The translations under genes were made by a program, and so were the position numbers. From the NCBI RefSeq assembly GCF_003148745.1, contig NZ_QGGU01000004.1, positions 1-64,000 on the forward strand: a stretch of 64,000 nucleotides of DNA. The letters run 5' to 3'. Shown piece after piece: positions 45,967 to 55,816 of this stretch. The notes beneath the pieces are model-generated. The model was not told where the DNA came from, did no database searches, and saw nothing but the letters and a program-made list of their open reading frames with translations. Every line of letters starts with the position of its first letter. Position 1 is the stretch's first letter. The stretch comes from Pleionea mediterranea (GTDB lineage: Bacteria > Pseudomonadota > Gammaproteobacteria > Enterobacterales > Kangiellaceae).

Positions 45967-46928
45967 GGTTGGGGTCCTTGTAAAAGATCATTTCCATCGA
46001 TTTTGATTTAATATATGTAGGATCAAATATCAAGACTACTATTTATGAAGACAAATATTAGTGAATGGGAGATACGACACGATCTAATTGTTAAATATCA
46101 CTAGTTGAGAATTGTAGAGTGTTTAGTCAAAATATTTATTAATGTGGAGCAGATGTTTTTTCAAAGATGGAGACTGTTTCATGAGGATGGATTGTTAAAG
46201 TTTATACGTGTCTTTCCATGCTTTCCACTTTTTAAACAAACATATGGGCTAGCACTATTCTTATTTTGCGTAGTTCAATCTACTTAGAATAATTATGGGT
46301 AATTGTTCTATGGTAATTGGACTTTTCGTCGGCCATGCCTGCCTAGGTTTGGTGATAGGCGATTTGCCTTCAATGAGAAAAGAAAAAACGAATCTCAAAG
46401 TTGACTGGTGGCTGGTTAATTATTTTTCAGGTTTAAGTGATAAATGTTTTTTGCATTTGTCAACTGTAGATATCAATATATCTTAAATGCTATTTATCCA
46501 TTATGCTGTATACAGTAAGCAGGCATGAGTGATTTAGGGAAATCGTTATGATATTTACTTAGAGCTGCAGTATGTAGTGCAAGGTTTGAAATATTGACTT
46601 GTCATTTTTATGGCAAATTAAATAAACTGGATGCTAGTTTATTGCTCATGTTTTGAGACTCAATACCCCTCACACACCAGAATTTCTTGGCTATCAACAT
46701 TACTTCTTAACTCAACATCAAGCTTTCTAATTTGACCGTGACGATCTACTATTTGTTGATTAAGGGATGCGGTTGTAGTCGGATCGATTTTCGACTAAAT
46801 ATCAGTAACTATTTCTCAAGCCTAATGCAGGACTTTCTTTAGATACAACTCTCTCCTTCTGTCTATTTTCTTATTCACCGAAAAAGAAGAAGCAAGCAAC
46901 CTTGTTCGTACAATAAACTGTCTGGCAA
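45967..46928. other. Gene-poor 962-base gap with a possible gene remnant
   Basis: Two open frames of about 60 codons on the plus strand (46105 and 46295) lack ribosome binding sites and look like chance. On the minus strand 46660-46791 is an open fragment without start codon. I saw no RNA gene or repeat. Confidence 0.35.
46660..46791 (-). pseudogene. Possible gene fragment, C-terminal end only
   Basis: A 43-codon frame closed by a stop on each side reads like coding sequence (DPTTTASLNQQIVDRHGQIR, ending SQEILVCEGY). It has heptad-like spacing, as at the end of a coiled-coil protein. There is no start codon. I cannot name the parent gene. Confidence 0.25.
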
Positions 46929-48002
46929 TTACGATACTCCTAGTTTTTCTTTAAGAAACTCCCTTCGACTAATATATTCTTGCCAAGTCAATGTTGAATT
47001 ATTGATCATATCTTGTAATACACAAGATACATAATCTTGAATTTCAAGAAACAAAGCCTTCCTATCATCTTGTGAGGGATGTATGTCGGCAAGGAACTTT
47101 CCATGATGAACGATTAATGTTCTTAGTCCTCTTTGAATACCATTCTCTACGAGAGAAGAGAAGTATTTAAGTCTTTTTGAAATATTAAGATATTCAGCTT
47201 TAGTGTTAGCAGAATGACATGCAATCTGTCCCTTTAGTTTCTTCCAGATTTGATATTCATCCGGACTAGCTAAAAACTCCAACAAAGTCATTAGTCTTAT
47301 AAATTTTGTTGTTTCATTGGAGGCGGTCATAGCATCAGTTAATAAAGACAAGCCATGCGAAGCAATTAAAGAAACTTCACCTAACTCAGGGGTAGGCATT
47401 TGAGTCGTGGGAGGAGAATCAATCTCTAAACCAAGTCCTTTAATCACAATCGAACATTCCACAGCTGCTCCTGCTATTAGGTAACTTTCATGATGCTCAG
47501 GTGTATAAAGCATTGCTCCTAGGTACTCCTCTGATCCTAAAAAAGAACCAGCTAACCCAGGTAACGTATCAGAGAGATCTAAACGACAGAAGTTAAAGCG
47601 AATTATATCTAGAGCTTTTTCGGCCTTTGAAGACAATAGCTTAATTAACTCAATATCGTCATTGTGATCATGAACTGATAGAAAGTCATGCCAGTTCATC
47701 TGATACAAGAATACAATTAATACATTACTTTCTAAAACCTCTACATCAAAACCCGTTGCAGAAGAGCAAATCTCTCTCAATGTTTGCTCATCTAATTGAT
47801 TATTTCCTCTGGCTATTTCATTTTCCAGTGTTTTGTTGGGTACTGGCCTAAGTGCTCTTAAGTCGAGTTCGCCCGGAGGGAAAAAGTGGAACCTATCGAT
47901 TGAAAAAGGTTGGTGAATTAATAACCGAGTCACGGGCATAATAACCAACCTGTTGTTAACAGGATTTTCTTTCAATAAGCTAAATATTTCGTCCACTTTC
48001 AA
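46929..48002 (-). CDS. Hypothetical protein, possible ApeA-like HEPN domain
   Basis: The 357-residue soluble protein is mostly helical in its C-terminal half. Residues about 235-345 contain LMTLLEFLASPDEYQIWKKL, then a helix with GIQRGLRTLIVHHGKFLADI. The R-x4-H spacing and VHHG motif are like HEPN RNase-type domains of the ApeA kind. The N-terminal half is unfamiliar. The start is uncertain: TTG at 48002 or GTG two codons later, with AAAGG upstream. HEPN proteins are common in phage defence; this assignment is tentative. Confidence 0.55.
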   Translation of the reverse strand: MKVDEIFSLLKENPVNNRLVIMPVTRLLIHQPFSIDRFHFFPPGELDLRALRPVPNKTLENEIARGNNQLDEQTLREICSSATGFDVEVLESNVLIVFLYQMNWHDFLSVHDHNDDIELIKLLSSKAEKALDIIRFNFCRLDLSDTLPGLAGSFLGSEEYLGAMLYTPEHHESYLIAGAAVECSIVIKGLGLEIDSPPTTQMPTPELGEVSLIASHGLSLLTDAMTASNETTKFIRLMTLLEFLASPDEYQIWKKLKGQIACHSANTKAEYLNISKRLKYFSSLVENGIQRGLRTLIVHHGKFLADIHPSQDDRKALFLEIQDYVSCVLQDMINNSTLTWQEYISRREFLKEKLGVS

Positions 48003-48559
48003 TGACCTTTGCTAAAAACTAACTGTTTTATGTATATCTTATCCACCCTAGCATCGATTATGTTTTCATACAGACTAAAATCAATACGAACGTTTTGGTG
48101 CAAAAGACAAAAATTTATTATTACATTTTTACTTATTGATAAAACTTACAGCTCTACTTTTTAGGTTTATCCTGCTTAAAACCAGTGCCGTGCTAAATTG
48201 ATTAAAAGTTTATGTCTAGAAGTATAATATAGCTTTAGCCGGATGAATATAATATATTTTGGTTAAAACAAACTACCTATATTCTTCATAATTAAGTATC
48301 TTGACTTACTATCAATGCTAGACAGATTTAATAGAGTTTTACGGCTATCTAAGTACAGCTGTTCAAGCCTGATTTAAATATGAAGGTTTCTGCGGCAAGT
48401 TTTTTTACGATATTTGATAAAACTATTAGAATATTCATACGAATGAATTAGGTAACTCGATTTATGATTCGGCAGGGGCACATCGAAATCTGATCATTTT
48501 GAATATCGCTCTATTGAATCGTTCGGGAACGATAATTATGAATTTTATCGCAATAACAA
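48003..48559. other. 557-base gap left of the IS30 relic
   Basis: AT-rich, no supported ORF. It holds the promoter of the HEPN-like gene and the decayed left flank of the IS30 relic. No structure recognised. Confidence 0.35.
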
Positions 48560-48990
48560 ATTAAACAGGGGAGGTGATACGATTGTGGGAAAAGGTCGGA
48601 AAAGCACACTCCCACGCTTGTTAAAGAAAAAGTTAAAACAATTACCATTTGATAATTGGTTGGAGTTTGCTGCTCAAGAAAAAATTGCATGAGGGTTTGA
48701 TAAAAAATTCTACTTTGCTGGTCCGTATGTATCATGGAAGTTAGCTATCAATGAAAATACTAAGGGTCTGATCCGACAGCATTTTCCAAAAAATACGGAT
48801 TTTAATCAAGTTACTAAAGGAGAAGTTGAGTTTGTTATGAATCGACTCAATAATCGACCGTGAGCAACACGTAACGGACGGTCACCAAATGAAATGTTTC
48901 AGTTGCCTTATGTAAAAAGAGCTTTAATAGCTACAGCTAAAAAGCGTTTAAAATCAGAAATGGTATTAGATTTTTTGGACTCTTATCATT
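48560..48990 (+). pseudogene. IS30-family transposase, decayed C-terminal half
   Basis: The translation shows GDTIVGKGRKSTLPRLL, then FYFAGPYVSWKLAINENTKG, LIRQHFPKNTDFNQVTKGEV and FVMNRLNNRP, stop, RNGRSPNEMFQLPYVK. This is the second half of an IS30 DDE transposase with in-frame stops and frameshifts. It begins about where the relic at 43296-43740 ends, in the same orientation. The 200 bases to its right (48991-49193) show nothing recognisable. Confidence 0.75.
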
Positions 48991-49193
48991 GAAGTTAGAG
49001 CTAGATATGGTGCCTGCTCTAGCATCTAATATTATCTAAGGGTGGTGTGAGCGCTCGTTCTACAGAAAAATTCTTATGGAGCGATTTGGAGTTAAAAAAG
49101 GGCTGCTGCAAATAAAAGCTAAAAATTGAACAGGCTTTTCAAATTGATGTGTCAGATTAAGTTGAGAAGATTGACTCTATTGAAAAGCTGGAT

Positions 49194-52100
49194 TTATGAG
49201 TCAGATATTTTATTTGCCATGAATTCTCCAAGATGTTTTTTCACTTCAACTAAAAACATCATCAATGAATATCTAGTCGTCTTCCAAATATTCTCGATTT
49301 TTACGTTATCACCTTCCCGTGCAGCTTCACAAATATCCTCAAGTTCCTGTATCAAAATATCGGATCCCGCATTAATTAATGCCGACTGGCACTGGTAAGC
49401 TATTTTAGCAATTTCACTGGGATCTTTACGTTTGATTTGATATTGAAGGTTAGCAATGTAGCCTGGAACTTCTTCATTGAGTTGAGATAGCATGGCTTGT
49501 AGCAATAATGTACCACTGCTAGCAATGGATTCTGCGTAAGAAAAGTCGAGTAAAGGTTTAGCTGCGGTATCATTACCCAGATCGACAGCTGGGTTTTTAA
49601 TATTTATTTCATCGAGATAATTATGTTCAACTTTTTTTATCAATTCTTTTGGATTGATGGGTTTACTCACATAGTCAATCATACCACTAGCAAGACATGC
49701 TTCTTTATCTTCTTTAAATGCGCGCGCTGTGACTCCAATAATAATAACCTTTTGATGGCATAGAGCGTAAAATTCAGTGATTATTTTCGTCGCTTCAAGG
49801 CCATCTATTTTGGGCATTTGAACATCCATAAGAATGATATCATACTTCCTGGAAAGTGCTCTGGTAATCGCTTCTAAGCCATTATCGACACTTTCGGTAA
49901 TATGATTGCGTTGCTCGATTATGGTTCTGACTATTATTTCATTGACTCGATTATCTTCGACAATCAACACTGAGCGGTGATCATGTGTTGTTAAATCAAT
50001 TAATTCTGTCGTTTTTCTCGTTGGTCTATTAAGTAACGAATTGCAAATAACTTGGTACAAATCTTCACGTTTAATCGGTTTTTCTAAATATTTAATGATG
50101 TTCAACTCTTTTTGGTTTAGCTCCAAATCAGGCAGTTCACTAGATGACAGCATAATAATACAGGGAGGCATCAGCAGCCCTTCTTGCTTGGCCTGCTGAA
50201 GTAAGTCAAGACCACTCTTTTTAGGCATTTGATGATCAACGAGTAAAACATCGTATTGACTGGCTGAATCAGATCCATTAGCCCGTAGAGCATGAATGCC
50301 TTCATCTGCCGATGAAAAGACACCACCGCTTGCACCCCATAGCTCAATGATATCGGCTAACCAACGTCGATTAACCGGGTTATCATCTACCGCTATGATA
50401 CGTATGTTTTTGAGTAATCCTTCTGTTTCTCGCTCAATCTTTTTTAAATTTTTAGATCTTGTTGATTTTTGAAGTGGTAAGGTGAGCTTGAAGGTGGTTC
50501 CCTTGCCCACTTCACTTTTAACTTTAATTGAGCCACCCATAATATCAACTAAACTGTCGACGATGTTTAGTCCAAGACCAGAGCCTCCGTATTCACGTGT
50601 TGTGGAATCATCGGCTTGTCTAAAATACTCAAAGATTGTGTCAACTTTATCCTTTGGAATTCCTATACCTGAGTCAGAAACACAGATCTGGATCCAAATA
50701 AAATCAGTGGAAGACAAGTCTGATGGCTCGATCACATCGGCTTCGACAGATATTTCACCCTTATTTGTAAACTTCAGGGCATTGCCCAGTAGGTTATAGA
50801 CAATTTGGGCTAATTTAACAGGATCACCTTTAACATACCTGGGTATTTTATTGGAAACGCGATAATGAAGTTCAAGCTCTTTTTTGTATGCATTAGGAGC
50901 AAAGCTTTTAACAATATCTCCAAGCTTGTCTTCAAAATCATAGTCGATACTTTCCAGTTCTATTTTTCCTGCTTCAATTTTTGAAATATCCAGTACATCA
51001 TTAATAACTCTTAAAAGGGATTCAGCGCTGTTTGAAATTAATTTCAGGTATTCTGCCTGTTTGGCATCAAGTGAGGTGCTCTGCATTAGTTCAATCACAC
51101 CGATGACGCCATTCATAGGGGTCCTTATTTCATGGCTCATATTGGCAAGAAATCGACTTTTGGCGATACTGGCTTCAACCGCTTTTTCTCGGGCAATGTG
51201 TAATTCTTCCGTTCGTTCACGGACTTTATTGTCGAGCTCTTGATTGAACTCTTCCAGTTGATCCAGCATGTTATTGAGAGTACTGCCTAATTGGCCAAGT
51301 TCGTTTTTAGGTAGTTTGTAAATACGTTGATTGAGCTTTCCACCCCGAACCTTTTCAAGAAACTGTCTTAAATGCTCTATGGGTTTAACAAAACGACTCG
51401 CAATGATCAGGCCCATGACCAATGCTATTACAATAACGATGATCAGGCTGAGCCAAAAGTTTCGGATCGTTTGATCCATTCTGCTAAACACTTCAGAAGC
51501 GTCTTGCTTAATCACTAGCCCCCAACCTAAATCATTTATATGAGACATAACCGATAAAACTGGCTCACCACGGTAATCTTCAACCTCAGTACGAATAACA
51601 GATGTTTCAGAAGTGAAGGCTTGCCCTATCGGCAGCTCAGAGGATATGTTTTTTGTTAAACGGTTAACATCGGTCATTTTTGCAAATCGCAAATTGTGTA
51701 AAAATAAATAACGATCGTTTTTTACTTGACGCGCTAAAATACTTTCACCTGTCTCACCAAAGCCTTGATACTCAAGAACGTTGGCTAAAAACGTATCGGC
51801 TGCAACCTGTACCTCTAAATACCCTATGATTTTGTCTTCCATTTCGAGTGTTTCGGTAAATATAATGCCCAAATTTTCATCAGATCCTTCCTTAATCCTT
51901 GGATAATCAGTAACAACCAAAGTGTTAGTGTTAACTTGGTCGTGATTGCTGACTTTTCTATTAACTTGAGTGATGAAAGATTTTTCAGAGGTGAAAATTG
52001 ATATTTTTTCAATTCCATTAACAGAATACATGGAGTCTGTTAATATTTGTTTTACGAGCTTATGCTCTTCGGGTTTTAGTGTTTCGTGATCCGATACTAA

Positions 52101-52325
52101 AAGCCGCAATTTAGTCCGGCTAGCAATGAGTGCTGTTTTGTCTTGATAATGTCGGACGAGGTCATTAATTCGTTTTTTTTGTATGTCGTGCAGTGCAACA
52201 AGCTTCTCAATAGCGGTCGTTTGAACAAATTGCTTGTTCTGAATGTAAACAATACCACCGAATATGAGCATGGGTATTGTTGAAAGCGCTATAATAGCTA
52301 CCAAAATCTGTGACTTATAGGACAT
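49194..52325 (-). CDS. Hybrid sensor histidine kinase with two receivers and a degenerate HPt domain
   Basis: The 1043-residue membrane protein has a membrane segment (7-27), a Cache-like periplasmic sensor (about 30-285), and a second membrane segment (289-310). HAMP and HisKA follow with SHEIRTPMNG (His near 398), then HATPase (DSGIGIPKD, YGGSGLGLNIV). Two receivers follow (Asp in LLVDHQMPKKSG and ILMDVQMPKIDG). The last 120 residues resemble an HPt domain, but the phosphoaccepting His is Tyr (AYQCQS, near 977). Signal output must therefore use another HPt or the second receiver. No partner regulator is adjacent. Confidence 0.9.
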   Translation of the reverse strand: MSYKSQILVAIIALSTIPMLIFGGIVYIQNKQFVQTTAIEKLVALHDIQKKRINDLVRHYQDKTALIASRTKLRLLVSDHETLKPEEHKLVKQILTDSMYSVNGIEKISIFTSEKSFITQVNRKVSNHDQVNTNTLVVTDYPRIKEGSDENLGIIFTETLEMEDKIIGYLEVQVAADTFLANVLEYQGFGETGESILARQVKNDRYLFLHNLRFAKMTDVNRLTKNISSELPIGQAFTSETSVIRTEVEDYRGEPVLSVMSHINDLGWGLVIKQDASEVFSRMDQTIRNFWLSLIIVIVIALVMGLIIASRFVKPIEHLRQFLEKVRGGKLNQRIYKLPKNELGQLGSTLNNMLDQLEEFNQELDNKVRERTEELHIAREKAVEASIAKSRFLANMSHEIRTPMNGVIGVIELMQSTSLDAKQAEYLKLISNSAESLLRVINDVLDISKIEAGKIELESIDYDFEDKLGDIVKSFAPNAYKKELELHYRVSNKIPRYVKGDPVKLAQIVYNLLGNALKFTNKGEISVEADVIEPSDLSSTDFIWIQICVSDSGIGIPKDKVDTIFEYFRQADDSTTREYGGSGLGLNIVDSLVDIMGGSIKVKSEVGKGTTFKLTLPLQKSTRSKNLKKIERETEGLLKNIRIIAVDDNPVNRRWLADIIELWGASGGVFSSADEGIHALRANGSDSASQYDVLLVDHQMPKKSGLDLLQQAKQEGLLMPPCIIMLSSSELPDLELNQKELNIIKYLEKPIKREDLYQVICNSLLNRPTRKTTELIDLTTHDHRSVLIVEDNRVNEIIVRTIIEQRNHITESVDNGLEAITRALSRKYDIILMDVQMPKIDGLEATKIITEFYALCHQKVIIIGVTARAFKEDKEACLASGMIDYVSKPINPKELIKKVEHNYLDEINIKNPAVDLGNDTAAKPLLDFSYAESIASSGTLLLQAMLSQLNEEVPGYIANLQYQIKRKDPSEIAKIAYQCQSALINAGSDILIQELEDICEAAREGDNVKIENIWKTTRYSLMMFLVEVKKHLGEFMANKISDS

Positions 52326-52535
52326 AAGTAGAACTTTTTTGAGATATTTTTATTCTATTTAAGCATAGACCATAACAGATTGAATATCTTAGTATTTTGA
52401 ACTTGATAACAATTTAGTTATTCAGTAGTGGGCTTTGTTTGTAGCTCGCTGGTGGGCGATGTTATGCCTTCTAACTTAGTTTGGTTCGGCCCGGTCAGAG
52501 TCATTATATAAAGGGAGAAGATGACTGCTTTTGAA

Positions 52536-53234
52536 TTATTGGCAACGGGTAATCATTCTGTCGATGATCCGTTTTTCAGAGGGCGCGTAATTTAGCTCAT
52601 ATTTTTTCACAATAAAATCAAATTTCTTGACGTAATCACACCTGAATGGATGGTTAGGCGGCATCCATAAATCGGGGCCTTTTGCACCTTTTTCTTGATT
52701 TAAACCATCCTCAACAATAAGTAAATTATGATGATCGTTTGCAAAAGTACGTTTGAGTTGTTTTGACCAGTGTTGACCGCCATGACCGTGGGCCCATTTT
52801 AAAGGGACAATATGATCGATGTCGACATCGCCTGCTTTATTCCATGTTTTACCTGAATAATGATCGTACCAGCGTCCGGAAATAACGGAGCACCGTTTGT
52901 TGTTTCTAAATTTGACTTCAATTAAGGAATGTTCAATAAGTAATTCAGCTCGGGTATTTTGGCAGTCATTATTTGTATCTATCCAATGTGGCCATTCTTT
53001 GCGATCATAAAGCGTAGAAAAAGGGCCTACAACTTTCGAGTTCTTTGATATTGGTTTTGAACTGGATGAGATAGACTTCTTATGATTTCTGCTGTGGTAG
53101 TGATAACCAGTGCATAAGCCTTTTGAAATAGACTTATTACTGCAGCGATGACCGCCTGAGCTATCCGTTCTACCGCTATGTGGAGCTGCGGTAAAAGATA
53201 TTACGAGTAGACAAATAAGAGTCCAATTCTTCAT
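52536..53234 (-). CDS. Secreted HNH nuclease with N-terminal YHYH motif
   Basis: The 232-residue product has a signal peptide (cut near TAAPHSG). A Cys/His-rich segment follows (SSGGHRCSNKSISKGLCTGY then HYH), typical of exported nucleases. A C-terminal HNH domain of the DUF1524 type contains DIDHIVPLKWAHGHGG, TFANDHHNLLIVEDGLNQEKG and GPDLWMPPN. The AAGGGGAAAAGC site before ATG is strong. Such enzymes degrade extracellular DNA; no immunity gene is adjacent. Confidence 0.88.
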   Translation of the reverse strand: MKNWTLICLLVISFTAAPHSGRTDSSGGHRCSNKSISKGLCTGYHYHSRNHKKSISSSSKPISKNSKVVGPFSTLYDRKEWPHWIDTNNDCQNTRAELLIEHSLIEVKFRNNKRCSVISGRWYDHYSGKTWNKAGDVDIDHIVPLKWAHGHGGQHWSKQLKRTFANDHHNLLIVEDGLNQEKGAKGPDLWMPPNHPFRCDYVKKFDFIVKKYELNYAPSEKRIIDRMITRCQ

Positions 53235-53463
53235 GCTTTTCCCCTTAAAGTAGGTATTTGACTCGGCATTTTATTTTACCATACAAGTTTTGATGGCTAA
53301 GAGCTGCAGAATATTGAGACCCGGATAATAAATTCTGATATGACTTTGATAATGAATTTATAAAGCACCAGGGTTAGGATTTTGGAAATATTATGACCTA
53401 GTGCTACTTATAAATATTTACGCGATATGAAATTATACCTTATTATTTGTTTTGTAATGCAAG

Positions 53464-55206
53464 TCAAGAAGAAGTACGTTTTAGAACCATAAACTCACCT
53501 TTATCTAATTTAATATTTTTGTCTATAGTAATTAAACGTCTATTAAGTAAGTTGGTAAACGAATTTCTAGATATTGCTCCTGAGTCTAAAACTTCTTCTC
53601 TATCATGGCTTAGATTTAATACTAAAAATAGTACTTCATCACCTTTAGTATACTTTAAACAGAATATATTACTTGTAGTATCTATTCTTTTTATTGATTC
53701 AGGTGAGTTAAAAGTTTCATTGTTTCTTTTTAATGCTATAAGAGATTTATAGTGATTTAAAAGGGATTCATCTTTTAGGGTTTGTGAGTTGACATTTATA
53801 GTATCTATTTGACGATTGTTTGATGTGTAACTTTTCCACCAAGGAAGGAAGCTTGTATCCCAATAAAACCAATCTGAATTATCAACCCAAAGATATTCAG
53901 AGTTTGAAAATCCGGAGTTTATGTCCATTGACCATTGCATAGGTGCTCTTCTATAAAGATCAAAACCATTACGGTACTGACCTAAACCAATCTCTTCACC
54001 ATAGTAAATAGTGTTTGATACTGGCATGGATAGCATGATTGAAGCTGCTATTTTTTGTTTCAAAGGGTGCATTTCTACTGAGGTCGAAAATCTATCTAAA
54101 TCATGATTGTTTAAAAATACATTAAAATAATCATGGGGAATATTAGTCGATATTCTTTTATCAAAAATATTCCAAAGAGAGTCTTTTATGGCATTTACAT
54201 GGATGGAACGAGAAACTCTTTTGCTTGAATATAAAGAAGCATAATCAGATAATATGCTTTCAACTTGATGTCTAAATTCAAAGTCAAAAACCATATCAAA
54301 ACCAGAGCCATCTAAATAATATTTAGATGCATTATCTAAGTTAGTATATGCTTCGCCTATTAAAAGGATGTTTTGGTTATTAGATTTTAGGCTATGTCGT
54401 ATTTTTGACCAAAGGTTTAAGTTGCTTTTCGTGTCAGATCTTCCTGATACAGAGTCATCTTCTATGAGATATCGAACAGCATCAAATCTAATTCCATCAA
54501 TACCAATATCAACCCAGTAGTTAAGAACTTTTAGTATATCGTTAAGAACATCTGGATTTTTAAAATTTAGATCGGGCTGTGTCCAGCCAAAAACTCCATA
54601 GTAGTAGTCAGGTCTAGAATTTTTCTTGTGCCAAACTTTGTAAGGATCAATGTCATTTCCCCAAGCAGTCCCAGCATTAGATGGAGGTTTATTTGACCAA
54701 ACAAAATAATCACTGTATTTCTTATCATTATTGAGAGCTTTTTGAAACCAAGGGTGATGCTCAGAAACGTGGTTAATAGGAATGTCTAAAATTACTTTGA
54801 TCCCATATGAATGTGACTTATTTAGTAAATTTTTTAGATCATCCAGCGTCCCATACTGAGGGTTTATTTTATAAAAGTCTTCTACATCGTATCCATGATA
54901 AGAAGGTGATGCAAAAATTGGAGAAAGCCATATCGCATCAACACCTAAGCTGCGAATATAATCAAGCTTCTCTATAATACCTAGTATGTCACCATTTCCA
55001 TCATTATCTGAATCATAAAAAGATCGTACCCATATTTGATAGATGACCTTGTTACTCCAAATCGAATTGGATTTGGGATTTAGAATTAATTCACTATTAT
55101 TCGAACTAGCTTGGCTTTCATTATTGTCGAGGGGCAAGTTCTCATTACAAGCACAGATAAATGTGAGTGTTAGGAGTGTTAGAGTAATCATTAAACCTTT
55201 TGGCAT
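53464..55206 (-). CDS. GH13 alpha-amylase family lipoprotein
   Basis: The roughly 580-residue product starts at an ATG after AAGGGAT. It has a lipoprotein signal with a Cys near residue 20 (LTFICACNEN). The GH13 barrel has all four motifs: DIPINHV, GIRFDAVR with the nucleophile Asp, LIGEAYT with the acid/base Glu, and LNNHD. WLSPIFASPSYHGYDVEDFY and the C-terminal beta domain are typical of alpha-glucosidase/amylase types. It should act on starch-like oligosaccharides at the cell surface. A longer GTG start adds nine residues ahead of the signal and is less likely. Confidence 0.9.
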   Translation of the reverse strand: MPKGLMITLTLLTLTFICACNENLPLDNNESQASSNNSELILNPKSNSIWSNKVIYQIWVRSFYDSDNDGNGDILGIIEKLDYIRSLGVDAIWLSPIFASPSYHGYDVEDFYKINPQYGTLDDLKNLLNKSHSYGIKVILDIPINHVSEHHPWFQKALNNDKKYSDYFVWSNKPPSNAGTAWGNDIDPYKVWHKKNSRPDYYYGVFGWTQPDLNFKNPDVLNDILKVLNYWVDIGIDGIRFDAVRYLIEDDSVSGRSDTKSNLNLWSKIRHSLKSNNQNILLIGEAYTNLDNASKYYLDGSGFDMVFDFEFRHQVESILSDYASLYSSKRVSRSIHVNAIKDSLWNIFDKRISTNIPHDYFNVFLNNHDLDRFSTSVEMHPLKQKIAASIMLSMPVSNTIYYGEEIGLGQYRNGFDLYRRAPMQWSMDINSGFSNSEYLWVDNSDWFYWDTSFLPWWKSYTSNNRQIDTINVNSQTLKDESLLNHYKSLIALKRNNETFNSPESIKRIDTTSNIFCLKYTKGDEVLFLVLNLSHDREEVLDSGAISRNSFTNLLNRRLITIDKNIKLDKGEFMVLKRTSS

Positions 55207-55360
55207 CGTAAATATATCCCTTACAAAAAACACAATAAAGCCTAGAATACTAACTCAGTACATTTATTTTAAAAACCCAATGCATACGTATGCAAAGGAT
55301 TTAAACTATAAGATTACTAATGTAGGATAAAGCTTGGAATAAAATAAAAATGGAAAAATA

Positions 55361-55816
55361 ATGATAAAAAATAGATTAAACACTTTAATTTTCCTATCAG
55401 TATTATTTTACTGCTCAGTATCTAATGCATATATTACAGCTGATCCTAATCCTAGTGTAGGAGGCAGTTATACCGTAAGCTGGACAGAGTCAGGTGATAC
55501 ATACGGATGTGGTTACGGTGGATCATCAACACATCCTTTTCGCCTAAGTGAATATCAAGATAATGGAGTCAATCAAGTTTACCGTCTTTACACATCGTAT
55601 ATTAATTATGCAAGCAAACCACCTGGTAAATACACTTATCAGCTTACGTATAGAAAATGTACTTCTAGCGGAGAAGCATATTTTAAAACTGGATTACTTA
55701 TTGTAGAAGTATACTTAGATCCCAATGTTAGTGGTCGAAAAGTTGAATTTATTCATACTGATTTAAATGGATCGCCGGCGGCTACATCTGATGAAACTGG
55801 AGAAATAAATGAATAA
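55361..55816 (+). CDS. Exported small protein ending in an RHS HTDxxGSP motif
   Basis: The 151-residue product has a signal peptide (cut near VSNAYI). A beta-sandwich-like domain of about 100 residues follows (DPNPSVGGSYTVSWTESGD ... TYQLTYRKCTSSGEAYFKTG). It ends with VEFIHTDLNGSPAATSDETG. That last segment is the signature normally found inside RHS C-terminal cores. The gene overlaps the RHS gene by 8 bases and supplies its ribosome binding site, so the two are translated together. It could be a fragment of a longer RHS gene or a partner of the one downstream. Confidence 0.7.
   Translation: MIKNRLNTLIFLSVLFYCSVSNAYITADPNPSVGGSYTVSWTESGDTYGCGYGGSSTHPFRLSEYQDNGVNQVYRLYTSYINYASKPPGKYTYQLTYRKCTSSGEAYFKTGLLIVEVYLDPNVSGRKVEFIHTDLNGSPAATSDETGEINE

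Noticed and set aside
46105-46486. Two plus-strand frames of about 60 codons
   Set aside because: The first needs a TTG start; neither has a convincing ribosome binding site or recognisable protein features.
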